Shown: one piece after another, positions 17,071-26,100 of the stretch
Layout of the letters: the number at the start of each line of letters is the position of its first letter
Numbering within the stretch: position 1 is the first letter of the stretch
DNA from: Chitinophaga costaii
GTDB lineage: Bacteria > Bacteroidota > Bacteroidia > Chitinophagales > Chitinophagaceae
Length of the DNA: 64,000 nucleotides
Reading direction: 5' to 3'
Assembly: GCF_900094705.1 (NCBI RefSeq)
Contig: NZ_FMAR01000003.1
Coordinates: forward strand, 372,001 to 436,000
The notes under the pieces: model-generated
The model's input: only the letters and a program-made list of their open reading frames with translations
Database searches by the model: none
What the model was told of the DNA's origin: nothing
Made by a program: the position numbers and the translations under genes

Positions 17071-18555
17071 ATGCGTGTAATCTTTACCGGCTTTTTCTGT
17101 TGCTTGGCCCTGTTGGCCCATGCCGGCCAGAAAGTATTTGATTTTAATGCCCGCTGCCAGCAGGCTTATAATGCCGTGATGCAACTGCGGATGAATGATG
17201 CCAGGGCATTGCTGGATGCGGAAAAACGCGAACACCCGGATAACCTCATTCCTTACTACATCGACAACTATACCGATTTTTTCCCCCTCTTTTTTAATGA
17301 AGACCCCCAGGCCTATGCCGCAGCGGAGTCGCATCGTAAAGAGCGGCTTTCCCTGATGAGTGACGGACCTGAAGATTCTCCTTATTACTTGTATACCCAA
17401 GCCTCCATCCGCTTCCAGTGGGCTTTTGTGAAGGTGAAATTCAATGACAAATGGGACGCCGTATGGGACATCCGTAAGGCCTACATCCTACTAAAAGATA
17501 ACCAGCGCAAGTTTCCCGGTTTTGCACCTAACAACCTGTTGCTGGGCGCTATGCAAGCGGTGTTTGGTACCATTCCCGACGGGTATAAATGGATTACCAA
17601 CATCCTGGGCATGAAAGGAAATATTCGACAGGGCATGGCATTGGTGCAGGGGGTGATAAACAATAACGATCCATCCGCCACCCTGTTCCGCGAAGAATCT
17701 TACTATTATTATTGCTACCTCAAAGTATTTATCGAAAATAAGCCCGACGATGTATTTGTGTTTATCCGGGACAAGCAGTTAGACACGCGTAATAACTACC
17801 TCTTTGCCCTGATGGTGGCCAACCTGGCCATGAACAACCAGCGGGCCAGCATGGGCATACAGGTGCTGCAAGACCGGAACGATAGTGCCGCTTACCTGGA
17901 CCTGCCTTATGCAAACTACCTGTTGGGTGTTATGAAACTGGAACGCCAGGACGCCGATGCGGCGGGCTACCTGGAAAAATTTGTACAGCAGTTCAAAGGC
18001 AAGTTTTATGTGAAAGAAGCCTATCAGCGCCTCAGTTGGGCCTACCTGCTGCAAGGCCGGATGGACCAGGCTAACCGCTGCCGGCAGGCTATCTTTACCC
18101 ATGGCAATACCGAAACCGATGCCGACAAGCAAGCCCTCAAAGACGCCAAATCCGGCAACTGGCCGCAACCGGTATTGCTGAAGGCCCGTTTGCTGAGCGA
18201 TGGAGGCCTGTTTGCAGAAGCCCTGAAACTACTGCAAACAGTGCATGCCGCAACCTTTACACGCACGGAAGATAAGTTGGAATATGCCTACCGCCTGGGC
18301 CGGGTGTATGATGAATTGGATCAGCAGGATAGGGCTATTGCCATGTACGAGGTAACTATTAAAGTAGGTTCCGGCCGCCAGGAATATTATGCCGCGCGGG
18401 CAGCCCTGCAACTGGGCTATATTTATGAAAAACGGAACGACAAGCGCAAGGCGGCGGAATGTTACCACACCTGCATATCCCTGCCTGATCACGATTATAA
18501 AAATTCTCTCGATCACCGCGCCAAAGCGGGGTTGCAACGGATAGGAATGGAATAA
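17071..18555 (+). CDS. Tetratricopeptide-repeat protein
   Basis: A protein of about 494 aa starting at the ATG at 17071; an in-frame TTG six bases earlier is possible but less likely. A signal peptide ends near AHAGQ. The sequence is helical throughout with TPR-like pairs, for example AYQRLSWAYLLQGRMDQANRCRQ, EYAYRLGRVYDELDQQDRAIAMYE and ARAALQLGYIYEKRNDKRKAAECY near the C-terminus. The N-terminal half, around PDNLIPYYIDNYTDFFPLFF, resembles an uncharacterised Bacteroidota domain. It is probably a periplasmic scaffold; the partner is unknown. It stands alone between the zinc-ribbon operon and recN. Confidence 0.75.
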   Translation: MRVIFTGFFCCLALLAHAGQKVFDFNARCQQAYNAVMQLRMNDARALLDAEKREHPDNLIPYYIDNYTDFFPLFFNEDPQAYAAAESHRKERLSLMSDGPEDSPYYLYTQASIRFQWAFVKVKFNDKWDAVWDIRKAYILLKDNQRKFPGFAPNNLLLGAMQAVFGTIPDGYKWITNILGMKGNIRQGMALVQGVINNNDPSATLFREESYYYYCYLKVFIENKPDDVFVFIRDKQLDTRNNYLFALMVANLAMNNQRASMGIQVLQDRNDSAAYLDLPYANYLLGVMKLERQDADAAGYLEKFVQQFKGKFYVKEAYQRLSWAYLLQGRMDQANRCRQAIFTHGNTETDADKQALKDAKSGNWPQPVLLKARLLSDGGLFAEALKLLQTVHAATFTRTEDKLEYAYRLGRVYDELDQQDRAIAMYEVTIKVGSGRQEYYAARAALQLGYIYEKRNDKRKAAECYHTCISLPDHDYKNSLDHRAKAGLQRIGME

Positions 18556-18778
18556 ACCCGCTTTGACCACATCCTGCATCCTGTTTTTAGGGTAACCTTG
18601 TTACGCATTCCTCTTGGCAGATTGCTGTTGCAGCGCATATACCCTGCGTATGCATGGGTTATGTTTGCGTTGTGCAGGAAGGATCTATTACTATGCGTTG
18701 AATTATCCACCACCCTTTTTTAAATATCCGCACAAATGAACTTTTCCCGTAATTTGCTGCCGGAATTGTGCCGCCACT

Positions 18779-20431
18779 ATGTTACAACGTTTAACTATTC
18801 AGAATTACGCGATCATTGAAAACCTGGAGGTAGACTTCTCCGGGCATTTTAATGTGATCACTGGCGAGACGGGCGCTGGTAAGTCTATCCTGTTGGGTGC
18901 CCTCTCGCTCATCCTGGGTGAAAGGGCCGATCCGGGCGTACTGTTCGACAAGCAGCACAAATGCGTGATCGAAGGCACTTTTCTTGTTAAGGCTGAACAG
19001 GTAGCCGAATTTTTCATCAAACATGAATTGGACCAGGAGCCACAACTGATCATCCGCCGCGAGATCAGTGCCGCTGGCAAATCGCGGGCTTTTGTAAACG
19101 ATACTCCGGTGAATCTGGGACAACTGTCTGAGTTGAGCAACCTGCTGGTAGACCTGCACCAGCAGTTCGACACGCTGGAACTAAGCAGCGCGCATTTCCA
19201 GCGCGAGGTAGTAGACGCCCTGGCGGGCAATGCCAGCCGCGTACAGGCCTACCGTGGGGAATACACCAAATACAGCCAGGTGCAGAAAGAGTTGTCGCAG
19301 CTGATTACAGAGCGCGACCATGCCAATGCAATACTGGATTATAATAAATTCCTGCTGGATGAATTGCAGGAAGCGGAATTCACTGCCGGCGAAATAGAAA
19401 CACTGGATAGTGAGCTGAAAGTGCTGAACCATAGTGAAGAGATCAAGCATACACTGAGCCGCATTTACTTTCAGCTAAGGGAAGACGAGCAGCCGGTGGT
19501 GCAGCAACTCAAGCAATTGCAATCCTCCCTGCAAGGCCTCGCTGCCTTTCATGCTGCCGCGCCGGCACTGGCAGAACGTATGCAATCTACCTACCTGGAG
19601 TTGCAGGACATTGCCGAGGAAATATCCCAGCTTAACGACCAGGTAAATTACGATGCGGAACGCATTGCCCTGCTTAATGAGCGGCTTGCGCTGGGTTACC
19701 GCCTGTTTAAAAAGCACAACGTAAGTGATACCAACGGGCTGCTGGCTGTACAGCAACAACTGGAATCCAGTATGCAAGGCGTGTTAAACCTGGATGAGCG
19801 CATTACCGCGCTGGAACAACTACGGGAAAGCCTGCACGAAAAATTGCAAACTGCTGCCAACGATATTACTGCCCGCAGGCAGGCTATGGCTGCGCCTTTT
19901 GAAGAAAAGGTAAATGCCCTGCTTGCACAGGTGGGAATGCCAAATGCGCGCCTGAAAGTAAGCCTTGCCCAAGGTGCCTTACACGCATATGGACAGGATG
20001 TGATAGAGCTGCTCTTTGATGCTAACCGGAGCGATCATTTTGCCCCGGTGGGCAAAGTGGCTTCCGGCGGTGAGTTAAGTCGCTTAATGCTTTGCATCAA
20101 GTCGCTAGTAGCCACGTCGGTGCATCTGCCCACCCTCATATTCGATGAAATCGATACCGGTATTTCGGGTGAGGCGGCACGCCAGGTAGGCATCATCATG
20201 AAAGGCCTGGCCGATGCACACCAGGTGATTTGCATTACCCACCAGCCACAGATTGCAGGTAAGGCAGACACACACTACTTCGTGTTTAAGAATGCCGCCG
20301 CAGCCCGGGTTACCACCGGTGTGCGCATTCTGTCGCAGGAAGAGCGTATACACAGCATTGCACAAATGCTGAGCGGGGAGAGGCCTACCGCGGCTGCCTT
20401 AGAGAATGCAAGGGAAATGGTGTTGGGCTAA
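18779..20431 (+). CDS. recN: DNA repair protein RecN
   Basis: An SMC-like ATPase of 550 aa that acts at DNA double-strand breaks. The family start LTIQNYAIIENLEVDFSGHFN precedes the Walker A motif GETGAGKSILLGAL (about residues 31-44). A long coiled-coil middle follows (about 160-370). The C-terminal lobe carries the ABC signature VASGGELSRLMLC and the Walker B region LIFDEIDTGISGEAARQVG. The length matches full-size RecN. A TAATTTGC stretch 25 nt upstream resembles a shortened -7 box; no SOS-type operator was recognised. The fabI gene follows 55 bp downstream behind its own promoter. Confidence 0.97.
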   Translation: MLQRLTIQNYAIIENLEVDFSGHFNVITGETGAGKSILLGALSLILGERADPGVLFDKQHKCVIEGTFLVKAEQVAEFFIKHELDQEPQLIIRREISAAGKSRAFVNDTPVNLGQLSELSNLLVDLHQQFDTLELSSAHFQREVVDALAGNASRVQAYRGEYTKYSQVQKELSQLITERDHANAILDYNKFLLDELQEAEFTAGEIETLDSELKVLNHSEEIKHTLSRIYFQLREDEQPVVQQLKQLQSSLQGLAAFHAAAPALAERMQSTYLELQDIAEEISQLNDQVNYDAERIALLNERLALGYRLFKKHNVSDTNGLLAVQQQLESSMQGVLNLDERITALEQLRESLHEKLQTAANDITARRQAMAAPFEEKVNALLAQVGMPNARLKVSLAQGALHAYGQDVIELLFDANRSDHFAPVGKVASGGELSRLMLCIKSLVATSVHLPTLIFDEIDTGISGEAARQVGIIMKGLADAHQVICITHQPQIAGKADTHYFVFKNAAAARVTTGVRILSQEERIHSIAQMLSGERPTAAALENAREMVLG

Positions 20432-20433
20432 TA

Positions 20434-20466
20434 TTTGGAATTTGGGATTTATTATAATTATTTTTG
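20434..20466 (+). promoter_or_regulatory. -33/-7 promoter for fabI
   Basis: TTTG at 20434-20437 is followed after 21 nt by TATTTTTG at 20459-20466, an exact TAnnTTTG match. The start codon is at 20487, leaving a leader of roughly 15 nt. Confidence 0.6.
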
Positions 20467-20486
20467 CTGAAATTAACATTTAACCA

Positions 20487-21299
20487 ATGTCTCATAACTT
20501 ACTAAAAGGAAAAAAAGGTATCATCTTCGGCGCACTGGACGAAAAATCTATTGCCTGGAAAACGGCCTTGCGTTGCGTAGAACAAGGTGCTGAAATTGTA
20601 TTGACCAATGCCCCGATTGCGCTGCGTATGGGCGAGATCAACAAACTGGCGGAACAATGTAAAGCACCGGTAATTCCCGCAGACGTTACCAACATGGATG
20701 ACCTGAAAAACCTGTTCACAAAATCAATGGAGCATTTTGGCGGCCAAGTAGATTTTGTGCTACACTCTGTAGGTATGAGCCTCAATGTTCGTAAAGGGAA
20801 ACGCTATACCGACCTCGATTACGATTTCTTTCACAAAACGCTCGATATTTCTGCCTTGTCGCTGCACCGCGTGCTGCAAACGGCTTTTGGCCTGAACGCT
20901 ATCAGTGAATGGGGTTCTGTGGTGGCGCTGACTTATATTGCAGCACAGCGGGTATTCCCGGATTATAACGATATGGCCGATGCCAAATCTTTGCTGGAAT
21001 CTATTACCCGCAGCTTTGGGTACCAGTATGGTATTAAAAACAAAGTACGCATCAACACCGTTTCCCAGTCGCCCACCCGTACTACGGCAGGCAGTGGCGT
21101 GAAAGGTTTTGATGGCTTCATTAGCTACGCCGAAAAAATGAGCCCGCTAGGCAATGCTTCTGGCGAACAATGCGCCGATTACTGCGTAACCTTATTTTCC
21201 GATCTTACCAAGATGGTGACGATGCAAAACCTCTTCCACGATGGTGGATTCTCCTTCACTGGTGTATCTGCGGCGGTAGTAGAACAAATGGAAAAATAA
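20487..21299 (+). CDS. fabI: Enoyl-[acyl-carrier-protein] reductase FabI
   Basis: A 270-aa short-chain dehydrogenase that performs the last reduction of the fatty acid elongation cycle with NADH or NADPH. The N-terminal nucleotide-binding segment GIIFGALDEKSIAWKTA is FabI-type. Catalytic residues align with E. coli FabI: Tyr150 in ALTYIAAQ, Tyr160 and Lys167 in the YNDMADAKSLLE segment (Y-x6-K). The HSVGMSLNVRKG loop is also typical. It has its own promoter and is followed by two hairpins. It supplies general fatty acid synthesis and, indirectly, acyl chains for the pigment operon elsewhere in the window. Confidence 0.96.
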   Translation: MSHNLLKGKKGIIFGALDEKSIAWKTALRCVEQGAEIVLTNAPIALRMGEINKLAEQCKAPVIPADVTNMDDLKNLFTKSMEHFGGQVDFVLHSVGMSLNVRKGKRYTDLDYDFFHKTLDISALSLHRVLQTAFGLNAISEWGSVVALTYIAAQRVFPDYNDMADAKSLLESITRSFGYQYGIKNKVRINTVSQSPTRTTAGSGVKGFDGFISYAEKMSPLGNASGEQCADYCVTLFSDLTKMVTMQNLFHDGGFSFTGVSAAVVEQMEK

Positions 21300-21305
21300 A
21301 ACATA

Positions 21306-21382
21306 GCGCCGGCGGGGCAGCCCGCCGGCAAGTGGCTATAAAAAATAAAAGCCGTTCTGGTTCAGAACGGCTAAATTTTTTT
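21306..21382 (+). terminator. Tandem hairpins downstream of fabI
   Basis: A GC-rich hairpin (GCCGGCGGG pairing with CCCGCCGGC, about 21308-21329) lies just after the stop codon. It is followed by GCCGTTCTG pairing with CAGAACGGC (21351-21371), with AAATTTTTTT after it. The second is a standard intrinsic terminator, and it may also serve the converging DUF2795 gene. Confidence 0.8.
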
Positions 21383-21426
21383 CGCATAGGGGTGCGTTGG
21401 GGGGAACCAACAACAGTCTATTGCAG

Positions 21427-21648
21427 CTAATACTCGTCTTCGTTAAAGAAGAAATCGTCCTGAGACGGGTAGTCCGACCAGATGTCTTCAATGCCTTCAT
21501 AAATTTCACCTTCATCTTCCAGCTCCTGGAGGTTTTCGATAACTTCGATAGGCGCACCGGAGCGGATGGCGTAGTCAATAAGTTCGTCCTTCGTAGCTGG
21601 CCAGGGAGCGTCCTCCAGGTATGAAGCTAATTCAAGTGTCCAGTACAT
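21427..21648 (-). CDS. DUF2795 family small acidic protein
   Basis: A 73-aa acidic protein matching the DUF2795 pattern: MYWTLELASYLEDAPWPATKDELIDYAIRSG... then EVIENLQELEDEGEIYEGIEDIW. The fold is a short helical bundle; the function is unknown and the protein is widespread and conserved in Bacteroidota. The C-terminus is an aspartate/glutamate/phenylalanine-rich tail. An excellent -33/-7 promoter lies 31 nt upstream, supporting a highly expressed real gene. Confidence 0.88.
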   Translation of the reverse strand: MYWTLELASYLEDAPWPATKDELIDYAIRSGAPIEVIENLQELEDEGEIYEGIEDIWSDYPSQDDFFFNEDEY

Positions 21649-21679
21649 GTTATCAAAAGTTTTACTTTTTAAATTTTCG

Positions 21680-21709
21680 CAAAAGTATTATTTAATTTGA
21701 AATAAACAA
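21680..21709 (-). promoter_or_regulatory. -33/-7 promoter for the DUF2795 gene
   Basis: On the minus strand TTG (21707-21709) is followed after exactly 19 nt by TACTTTTG (21680-21687), a perfect TAnnTTTG. The gene starts at 21648. Confidence 0.7.
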
Positions 21710-21745
21710 CATCTAGTATTTTAACGGTCAATTACTTTTCCAAAT

Positions 21746-22420
21746 ATGCTTACTGCCCGCAATCTTACCAAAAATTATTCCAACCTGCCTGTACTGAAAG
21801 GTGTTGATATTCAAGTGAGTAAAGGAGAGATCGTCACGATTGTTGGTTCTTCGGGGGCAGGGAAAAGTACACTACTGCATTTACTGGGTACGTTGGATAC
21901 GCCTACATCGGGCCAGATTTTCTTGCACGATGAAGATGTAACGGCCTTGCGGGGCAAGGCCCTGGCCGATTTCCGGAACCAGCATATTGGCTTTATTTTC
22001 CAATTTCACCACTTGCTGCCAGAGTTCACGGCGATGGAGAATGTATGTATACCAGGCTATATTGCCGGGCATCCCAAAAAGGGCGTAAAAGAACGGGCCA
22101 TGTTCCTACTGGACACCCTGGGGCTGGGCAGTCGCCAGGATCATAAGCCCTCAGCGCTTTCCGGAGGGGAGCAGCAGCGGGTGGCAGTGGCCAGGGCTTT
22201 GATTAATACCCCTGCCATCGTAATGGCCGATGAACCAACAGGAAACTTGGATTCTCATAATGCGCGGGAGCTGCACCAGTTATTTTTCTCCCTCCGCGAT
22301 CAGTTTAACCAAACCTTTGTGATCGTAACCCACAATGAAGAACTAGCGCCTCTCAGCGACCGTCAACTGGTGATGAAAGACGGTAAGATTGTCGATGAAA
22401 TAAAAAGTGTATCTCATTAA
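21746..22420 (+). CDS. ABC transporter ATP-binding protein, LolD-like
   Basis: A 224-aa ATPase of the MacB/LolD (mechanotransmission) class. Walker A is GSSGAGKSTLLHLLG, the signature is ALSGGEQQRVAVARAL, Walker B is [13 protein letters not shown], and the H-loop is VIVTHNEEL. LolD energises release of lipoproteins from the inner membrane, and this assignment is by similarity only. No permease gene is adjacent, so the partner is encoded elsewhere. The stop codon overlaps the stop codon of the converging cobalamin adenosyltransferase gene by a few bases. Confidence 0.85.
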   Translation: MLTARNLTKNYSNLPVLKGVDIQVSKGEIVTIVGSSGAGKSTLLHLLGTLDTPTSGQIFLHDEDVTALRGKALADFRNQHIGFIFQFHHLLPEFTAMENVCIPGYIAGHPKKGVKERAMFLLDTLGLGSRQDHKPSALSGGEQQRVAVARALINTPAIVMADEPTGNLDSHNARELHQLFFSLRDQFNQTFVIVTHNEELAPLSDRQLVMKDGKIVDEIKSVSH

Positions 22421-22986
22421 TCTTCCCTTTTCCTGGGCCTCCAGGGAATTTCCGCCACGCCTAATTGAAAGCTGGTGAACCGTGCCAGCACAAACAAATA
22501 ATCGCTTAGCCGGTTCAGGTATTGTAACACTTCGGGTACTACCAGCTGTCCTGCTTCCTGCATGGCCACGCACAACCTTTCCGCCCTGCGGCACACGGTG
22601 CGGGCTATGTGGCAGGTAGATACCGCTACATGGCCTCCAGGCAACAGAAAATATTTCAGGGGTTCCAGGCTGGCCTCCATGTTATCGATGGCTTGTTCCA
22701 ATTGTTGAATGTCTTCCGGCAGCAGGTCGGGAATGCTCATTTTCTGCTCCTTTTCCGGGTCGGAAGCCAGGGAGGCGCCCACTACGAAGAGGCGGTCCTG
22801 AATGGTTTGCAACAAAGCCCTGGTACCGGTATGGGTTTGGTAATCGATGACCAGGCCCAGGTAAGCGTTCAATTCATCTACGGTGCCATAGGCATCTATG
22901 CGGATATGGCTTTTGGATACCTTGGCTCCGCCGATCAGGGAAGTTTTGCCCTTATCGCCGGTTTTGGTATAAATTTTAAATGCCAT
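22417..22986 (-). CDS. Cob(I)yrinic acid a,c-diamide adenosyltransferase (PduO type)
   Basis: A 189-aa ATP:corrinoid adenosyltransferase that makes adenosylcobalamin from cob(I)alamin and ATP. The PduO-type ATP site YTKTGDKGKTSLIGG lies at the N-terminus, followed by RIDAYGTVDELNAYLG. The C-terminal helix motifs CHIARTVCRRAERLCV and YLNRLSDYLFVLAR are standard for the family. The next gene upstream on the same strand ends 12 bp before its start, so the two may share a transcript. No other cobalamin genes are nearby. Confidence 0.94.
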   Translation of the reverse strand: MAFKIYTKTGDKGKTSLIGGAKVSKSHIRIDAYGTVDELNAYLGLVIDYQTHTGTRALLQTIQDRLFVVGASLASDPEKEQKMSIPDLLPEDIQQLEQAIDNMEASLEPLKYFLLPGGHVAVSTCHIARTVCRRAERLCVAMQEAGQLVVPEVLQYLNRLSDYLFVLARFTSFQLGVAEIPWRPRKRED

Positions 22987-22998
22987 GTGGGCGGAAAT

Positions 22999-23703
22999 TT
23001 AAACGGTGATCTTTTCGTTGATGCGGTCTGACTCGATTACGCCATCGCGCAGGCGCACCACGCGGTGTGCGTGATCGGCAATATCTTCTTCATGGGTAAC
23101 CAGTACCACGGTATTGCCGGCCGCTTGCAGGCTGCTAAAAATATCCATGATCTCGATGGAGGTTTTGGTATCGAGATTGCCAGTAGGTTCGTCGGCCAGG
23201 ATGAGGGAGGGATTGTTAATAAGGGCGCGGGCAATGGCTACGCGTTGCGACTGTCCACCGGAAAGCTCGTTAGGTTTGTGTTTGGCGCGCTCAGATAAGC
23301 CTACCCTGGCCAGCATAGCCATGGCGCGTTCCTGCCTTTCCTTTGCATTTATGCCGGCGTAAATGAGAGGTACGGCCACGTTTTCCCAGGCAGAAAGCCG
23401 GGGCATGAGGTTAAACTGCTGAAATACAAACCCAATCTCCTTATTGCGCACCAGCGCCAGGTCGTCGTCTTCCATGCTGCTTACGTCCTGGCCACTGAGA
23501 ATATAACGGCCAGCAGTAGGTGTGTCCAGGCAGCCCAGGATATTCATCAACGTAGACTTGCCGGAGCCGGAAGGCCCCATCAGGGCTACGTATTCATTTT
23601 TGAGAATTTGAAGCGACACCCCTTTGAGTACAGGCAGGGCCTGTTTGCCGGTCACGTAACTTTTCTCAATATTTTGCAGGAGGATAACAGCAGGAGCAGC
23701 CAT
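22999..23703 (-). CDS. ABC transporter ATP-binding protein, MacB/FtsE-like
   Basis: A 234-aa ATPase with Walker [16 protein letters not shown], signature [16 protein letters not shown], Walker [14 protein letters not shown] and H-loop [13 protein letters not shown]. It belongs to the MacB-type group that pairs with FtsX-like permeases in export or envelope processes. No permease is adjacent. It lies 1 bp downstream of gatC and 12 bp upstream of the cobalamin adenosyltransferase, so gatC, this gene and the adenosyltransferase form a compact minus-strand operon of unrelated functions. Confidence 0.88.
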   Translation of the reverse strand: MAAPAVILLQNIEKSYVTGKQALPVLKGVSLQILKNEYVALMGPSGSGKSTLMNILGCLDTPTAGRYILSGQDVSSMEDDDLALVRNKEIGFVFQQFNLMPRLSAWENVAVPLIYAGINAKERQERAMAMLARVGLSERAKHKPNELSGGQSQRVAIARALINNPSLILADEPTGNLDTKTSIEIMDIFSSLQAAGNTVVLVTHEEDIADHAHRVVRLRDGVIESDRINEKITV

Positions 23704-23704
23704 A

Positions 23705-23995
23705 TTATTTCTTGATTACTTTGGGTACTTTGAAATACTGGTCGCTGGCCGCAGGGGCGTTGCGCAGGGCCGTTTCGCGGCTGATAGCCGGTATCACCAC
23801 ATCTTCCCGCAGTACGTTCACGTTATCGGTCATATGCAGGAGAGGGGGCACGCCGGTGGTATCCAGCGTACTGAGTTGTTCCACGAAGGTGATCATGCGT
23901 TGCAGGTCTTGTTGGATACCTGCACTTTCTTCCGCACTGAATTCCAGGCGGGAAAGGGTGGCCAACTGCTGTACCAGTGCATCATTTACTTCCAT
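23705..23995 (-). CDS. gatC: Asp-tRNA(Asn)/Glu-tRNA(Gln) amidotransferase subunit C
   Basis: A 96-aa GatC subunit that stabilises the GatA-GatB amidotransferase used to make Gln-tRNA(Gln) or Asn-tRNA(Asn). It shows the typical start [17 protein letters not shown], the centre [19 protein letters not shown] and the C-terminus LREDVV...[19 protein letters not shown]. It is the first gene of the minus-strand operon continuing into the MacB-like ATPase. GatA and GatB are not in the window. Confidence 0.93.
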   Translation of the reverse strand: MEVNDALVQQLATLSRLEFSAEESAGIQQDLQRMITFVEQLSTLDTTGVPPLLHMTDNVNVLREDVVIPAISRETALRNAPAASDQYFKVPKVIKK

Positions 23996-24172
23996 ACGTG
24001 CTAACTTAAATGAATCGTTAATTGAATATAAACATTGTTGCCCAAAGGTAAATAAAATAGCGGATGGCCAGTATACATTCGCTACCAGCGGCTAAATGCA
24101 TCCTGTAGCGGTGGCCGGGCCTTTCAAAACGGCTGGGGTAGAAAGCTATTTTCATTAACTTGCAACCCGATT

Positions 24173-25171
24173 ATGGCTACAGAAAAAGAAATTGTGGTTA
24201 GTGGCATCCGGTCCACTGGTTATTTGCACCTCGGAAATTATTTCGGGGCCATCCGTAACTATGTGCGGATGCAAGAAGATTTTAACTGTTATTTTTTCAT
24301 TGCAGACTGGCATTCCCTCACCACCCATCCCGATCCGAAAGATCTTGCCGGCAACGTGATGCGCATGATCTCCGAAAACATTGCCGCCGGTCTGGACCCG
24401 GAGAAAGTGGCATTGTATGTGCAAAGCGATATACCAGAGATTGCGGAGCTGTATATGCTGCTCAATACGGTGGCTTACTTGGGTGAACTGGAAAAGGTGC
24501 CAACTTTTAAAGAAAAAGTAAGGCTGCAACCGGGCAATGTAAATGCAGGCCTGCTCACCTACCCGGTGCTGATGGCTTCGGATATACTGGTACATCGCGG
24601 CACCCATGTGCCGGTGGGCAAAGACCAGGAGCAGCACCTGGAAATGGCCAGGCATTTTGCCGTACGTTTTAATAACCGTTACGGCGCAGACCTTTTCCCC
24701 GAGCCGCAGGCATTTAATTATGGCGACAATCTGGTGCGCATTCCCAGCCTGGATGGAGCGGGTAAAATGAGCAAAAGTGAAAACCAGATGGCCACGTTAT
24801 ACCTTGCCGATGAGGATGACCTGATCCGCAAAAAAGTGATGAAGGCCAAGAGTGATAGCGCCGCCGGTGGTGAAATGCCCGAGTCTGTGGTGAACCTCTT
24901 CCAGCTTATGACGTTGGTAAGCGCACCGGATGCGGTAAAAAAATTCCGGGAAGACTATGATGCGGGCAATATCCGCTATGGCGATATGAAGAAACAACTG
25001 GCGGAAGACATGGTAAACTTTATCCGGCCCATCCGGGAAAAAACGCTGGAATTGCAGCAAGATAAAACGTATCTTAACAACGTCATGCGTGCGGGCGCCG
25101 ATAAAGCACGGGCCAGTGCAGCCGACACGTTGCAACAGGTACGGAAACTGATCGGCATCAATTATTACTAA
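24173..25171 (+). CDS. trpS: Tryptophan-tRNA ligase
   Basis: A class I aminoacyl-tRNA synthetase of 332 aa, charging tRNA(Trp). The HIGH-type motif appears as GYLHLGNYFGA (about residues 16-26), the KMSKS loop as GAGKMSKSENQ (about 197-207), and the tryptophan pocket segment as FIADWHSLT. Length matches bacterial TrpS. The sequence before the start holds no recognisable T-box or leader peptide. The deoxynucleoside kinase gene follows after 46 bp and may be cotranscribed. Confidence 0.96.
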   Translation: MATEKEIVVSGIRSTGYLHLGNYFGAIRNYVRMQEDFNCYFFIADWHSLTTHPDPKDLAGNVMRMISENIAAGLDPEKVALYVQSDIPEIAELYMLLNTVAYLGELEKVPTFKEKVRLQPGNVNAGLLTYPVLMASDILVHRGTHVPVGKDQEQHLEMARHFAVRFNNRYGADLFPEPQAFNYGDNLVRIPSLDGAGKMSKSENQMATLYLADEDDLIRKKVMKAKSDSAAGGEMPESVVNLFQLMTLVSAPDAVKKFREDYDAGNIRYGDMKKQLAEDMVNFIRPIREKTLELQQDKTYLNNVMRAGADKARASAADTLQQVRKLIGINYY

Positions 25172-25217
25172 ATCCCTGACAGTTGCGTATAGCCGCAACC
25201 GTTAGTATCAAACCGAG

Positions 25218-25853
25218 ATGGCAAAACAACAGCAGATTAAACATATCGCGGTAGCCGGTAATATAGGTGCCGGTAAAACGACGCTCACTTCCATGTTGTC
25301 CAGACATTACAAATGGATGCCGCAGTTTGAGGATGTCGAAAACAATCCTTACCTGAACGACTTTTATGAAGACATGCCACGCTGGTCGTTTAATCTACAG
25401 ATATATTTTTTGAATAGCCGCCTACGCCAGTTGCTGGACATACAGCACGGACGCGAAACGGTGATACAGGACCGCACCATTTACGAAGATGCACATATCT
25501 TTGCGCCCAACCTGTACGAAATGGGCCTGATGACCAAGCGGGATTTCGACAACTATTTCAACTTTTTTGAAACGCTAAAATCCATGGTGAAACCACCAGA
25601 CCTGCTTATTTACCTGCAAGCCTCGGTGCCTACGCTGGTGGCGCAAATTCAAAAACGCGGGCGCGAATACGAAGAGAACATCCGGTTAGATTACCTGAAA
25701 CGGTTAAATGAATATTACAATAACTGGATAGACAAATACAAAGAAGGTCCTTTACTGATCATCGACATCGACAAAAATAAATTTGCGGAGAATGAAGAAG
25801 ACTTGGGTGATATTATTTCTAAAATAGAATCGCAGATCAACGGATTATTTTAA
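25218..25853 (+). CDS. Deoxynucleoside kinase
   Basis: A 211-aa kinase of the deoxyadenosine/deoxyguanosine kinase family, phosphorylating salvaged deoxynucleosides. The P-loop GNIGAGKTTLTSML is near residues 15-28, the substrate/catalytic ERS-like motif appears as QDRTIYEDAHIF (about 85-96), and the lid region is KRGREYEENIRLDYLKRLNEYY (arginine-rich). Substrate choice cannot be read from sequence. It lies in line with trpS and is followed by a clear terminator. Confidence 0.92.
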   Translation: MAKQQQIKHIAVAGNIGAGKTTLTSMLSRHYKWMPQFEDVENNPYLNDFYEDMPRWSFNLQIYFLNSRLRQLLDIQHGRETVIQDRTIYEDAHIFAPNLYEMGLMTKRDFDNYFNFFETLKSMVKPPDLLIYLQASVPTLVAQIQKRGREYEENIRLDYLKRLNEYYNNWIDKYKEGPLLIIDIDKNKFAENEEDLGDIISKIESQINGLF

Positions 25854-25892
25854 GTCCGGAACAATTTTCATACACCGCCGCACCAACAACCT

Positions 25893-25921
25893 GATCCGGG
25901 CATATGGCCTGGATTTTTTTT
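25893..25921 (+). terminator. Intrinsic terminator after the deoxynucleoside kinase gene
   Basis: ATCCGGGC (25894-25901) pairs with GCCTGGAT (25907-25914) with one G-T wobble, and eight T follow immediately. Confidence 0.8.
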
Positions 25922-26100
25922 GTTCCATTACCAGTCTCTGCTTTAATTATACTTTTTCCCTCATTAACAATTTATAAACATTTGGTATCCTATCAATTTG
26001 CTAATTGCAGTATAGTTGATGCGATGGAATAGTTAACCGCTTTGTTCCCTCTATCATTTTTGAACCCTATCATTTTGTAACCCTTATTGAGTATTCCACC

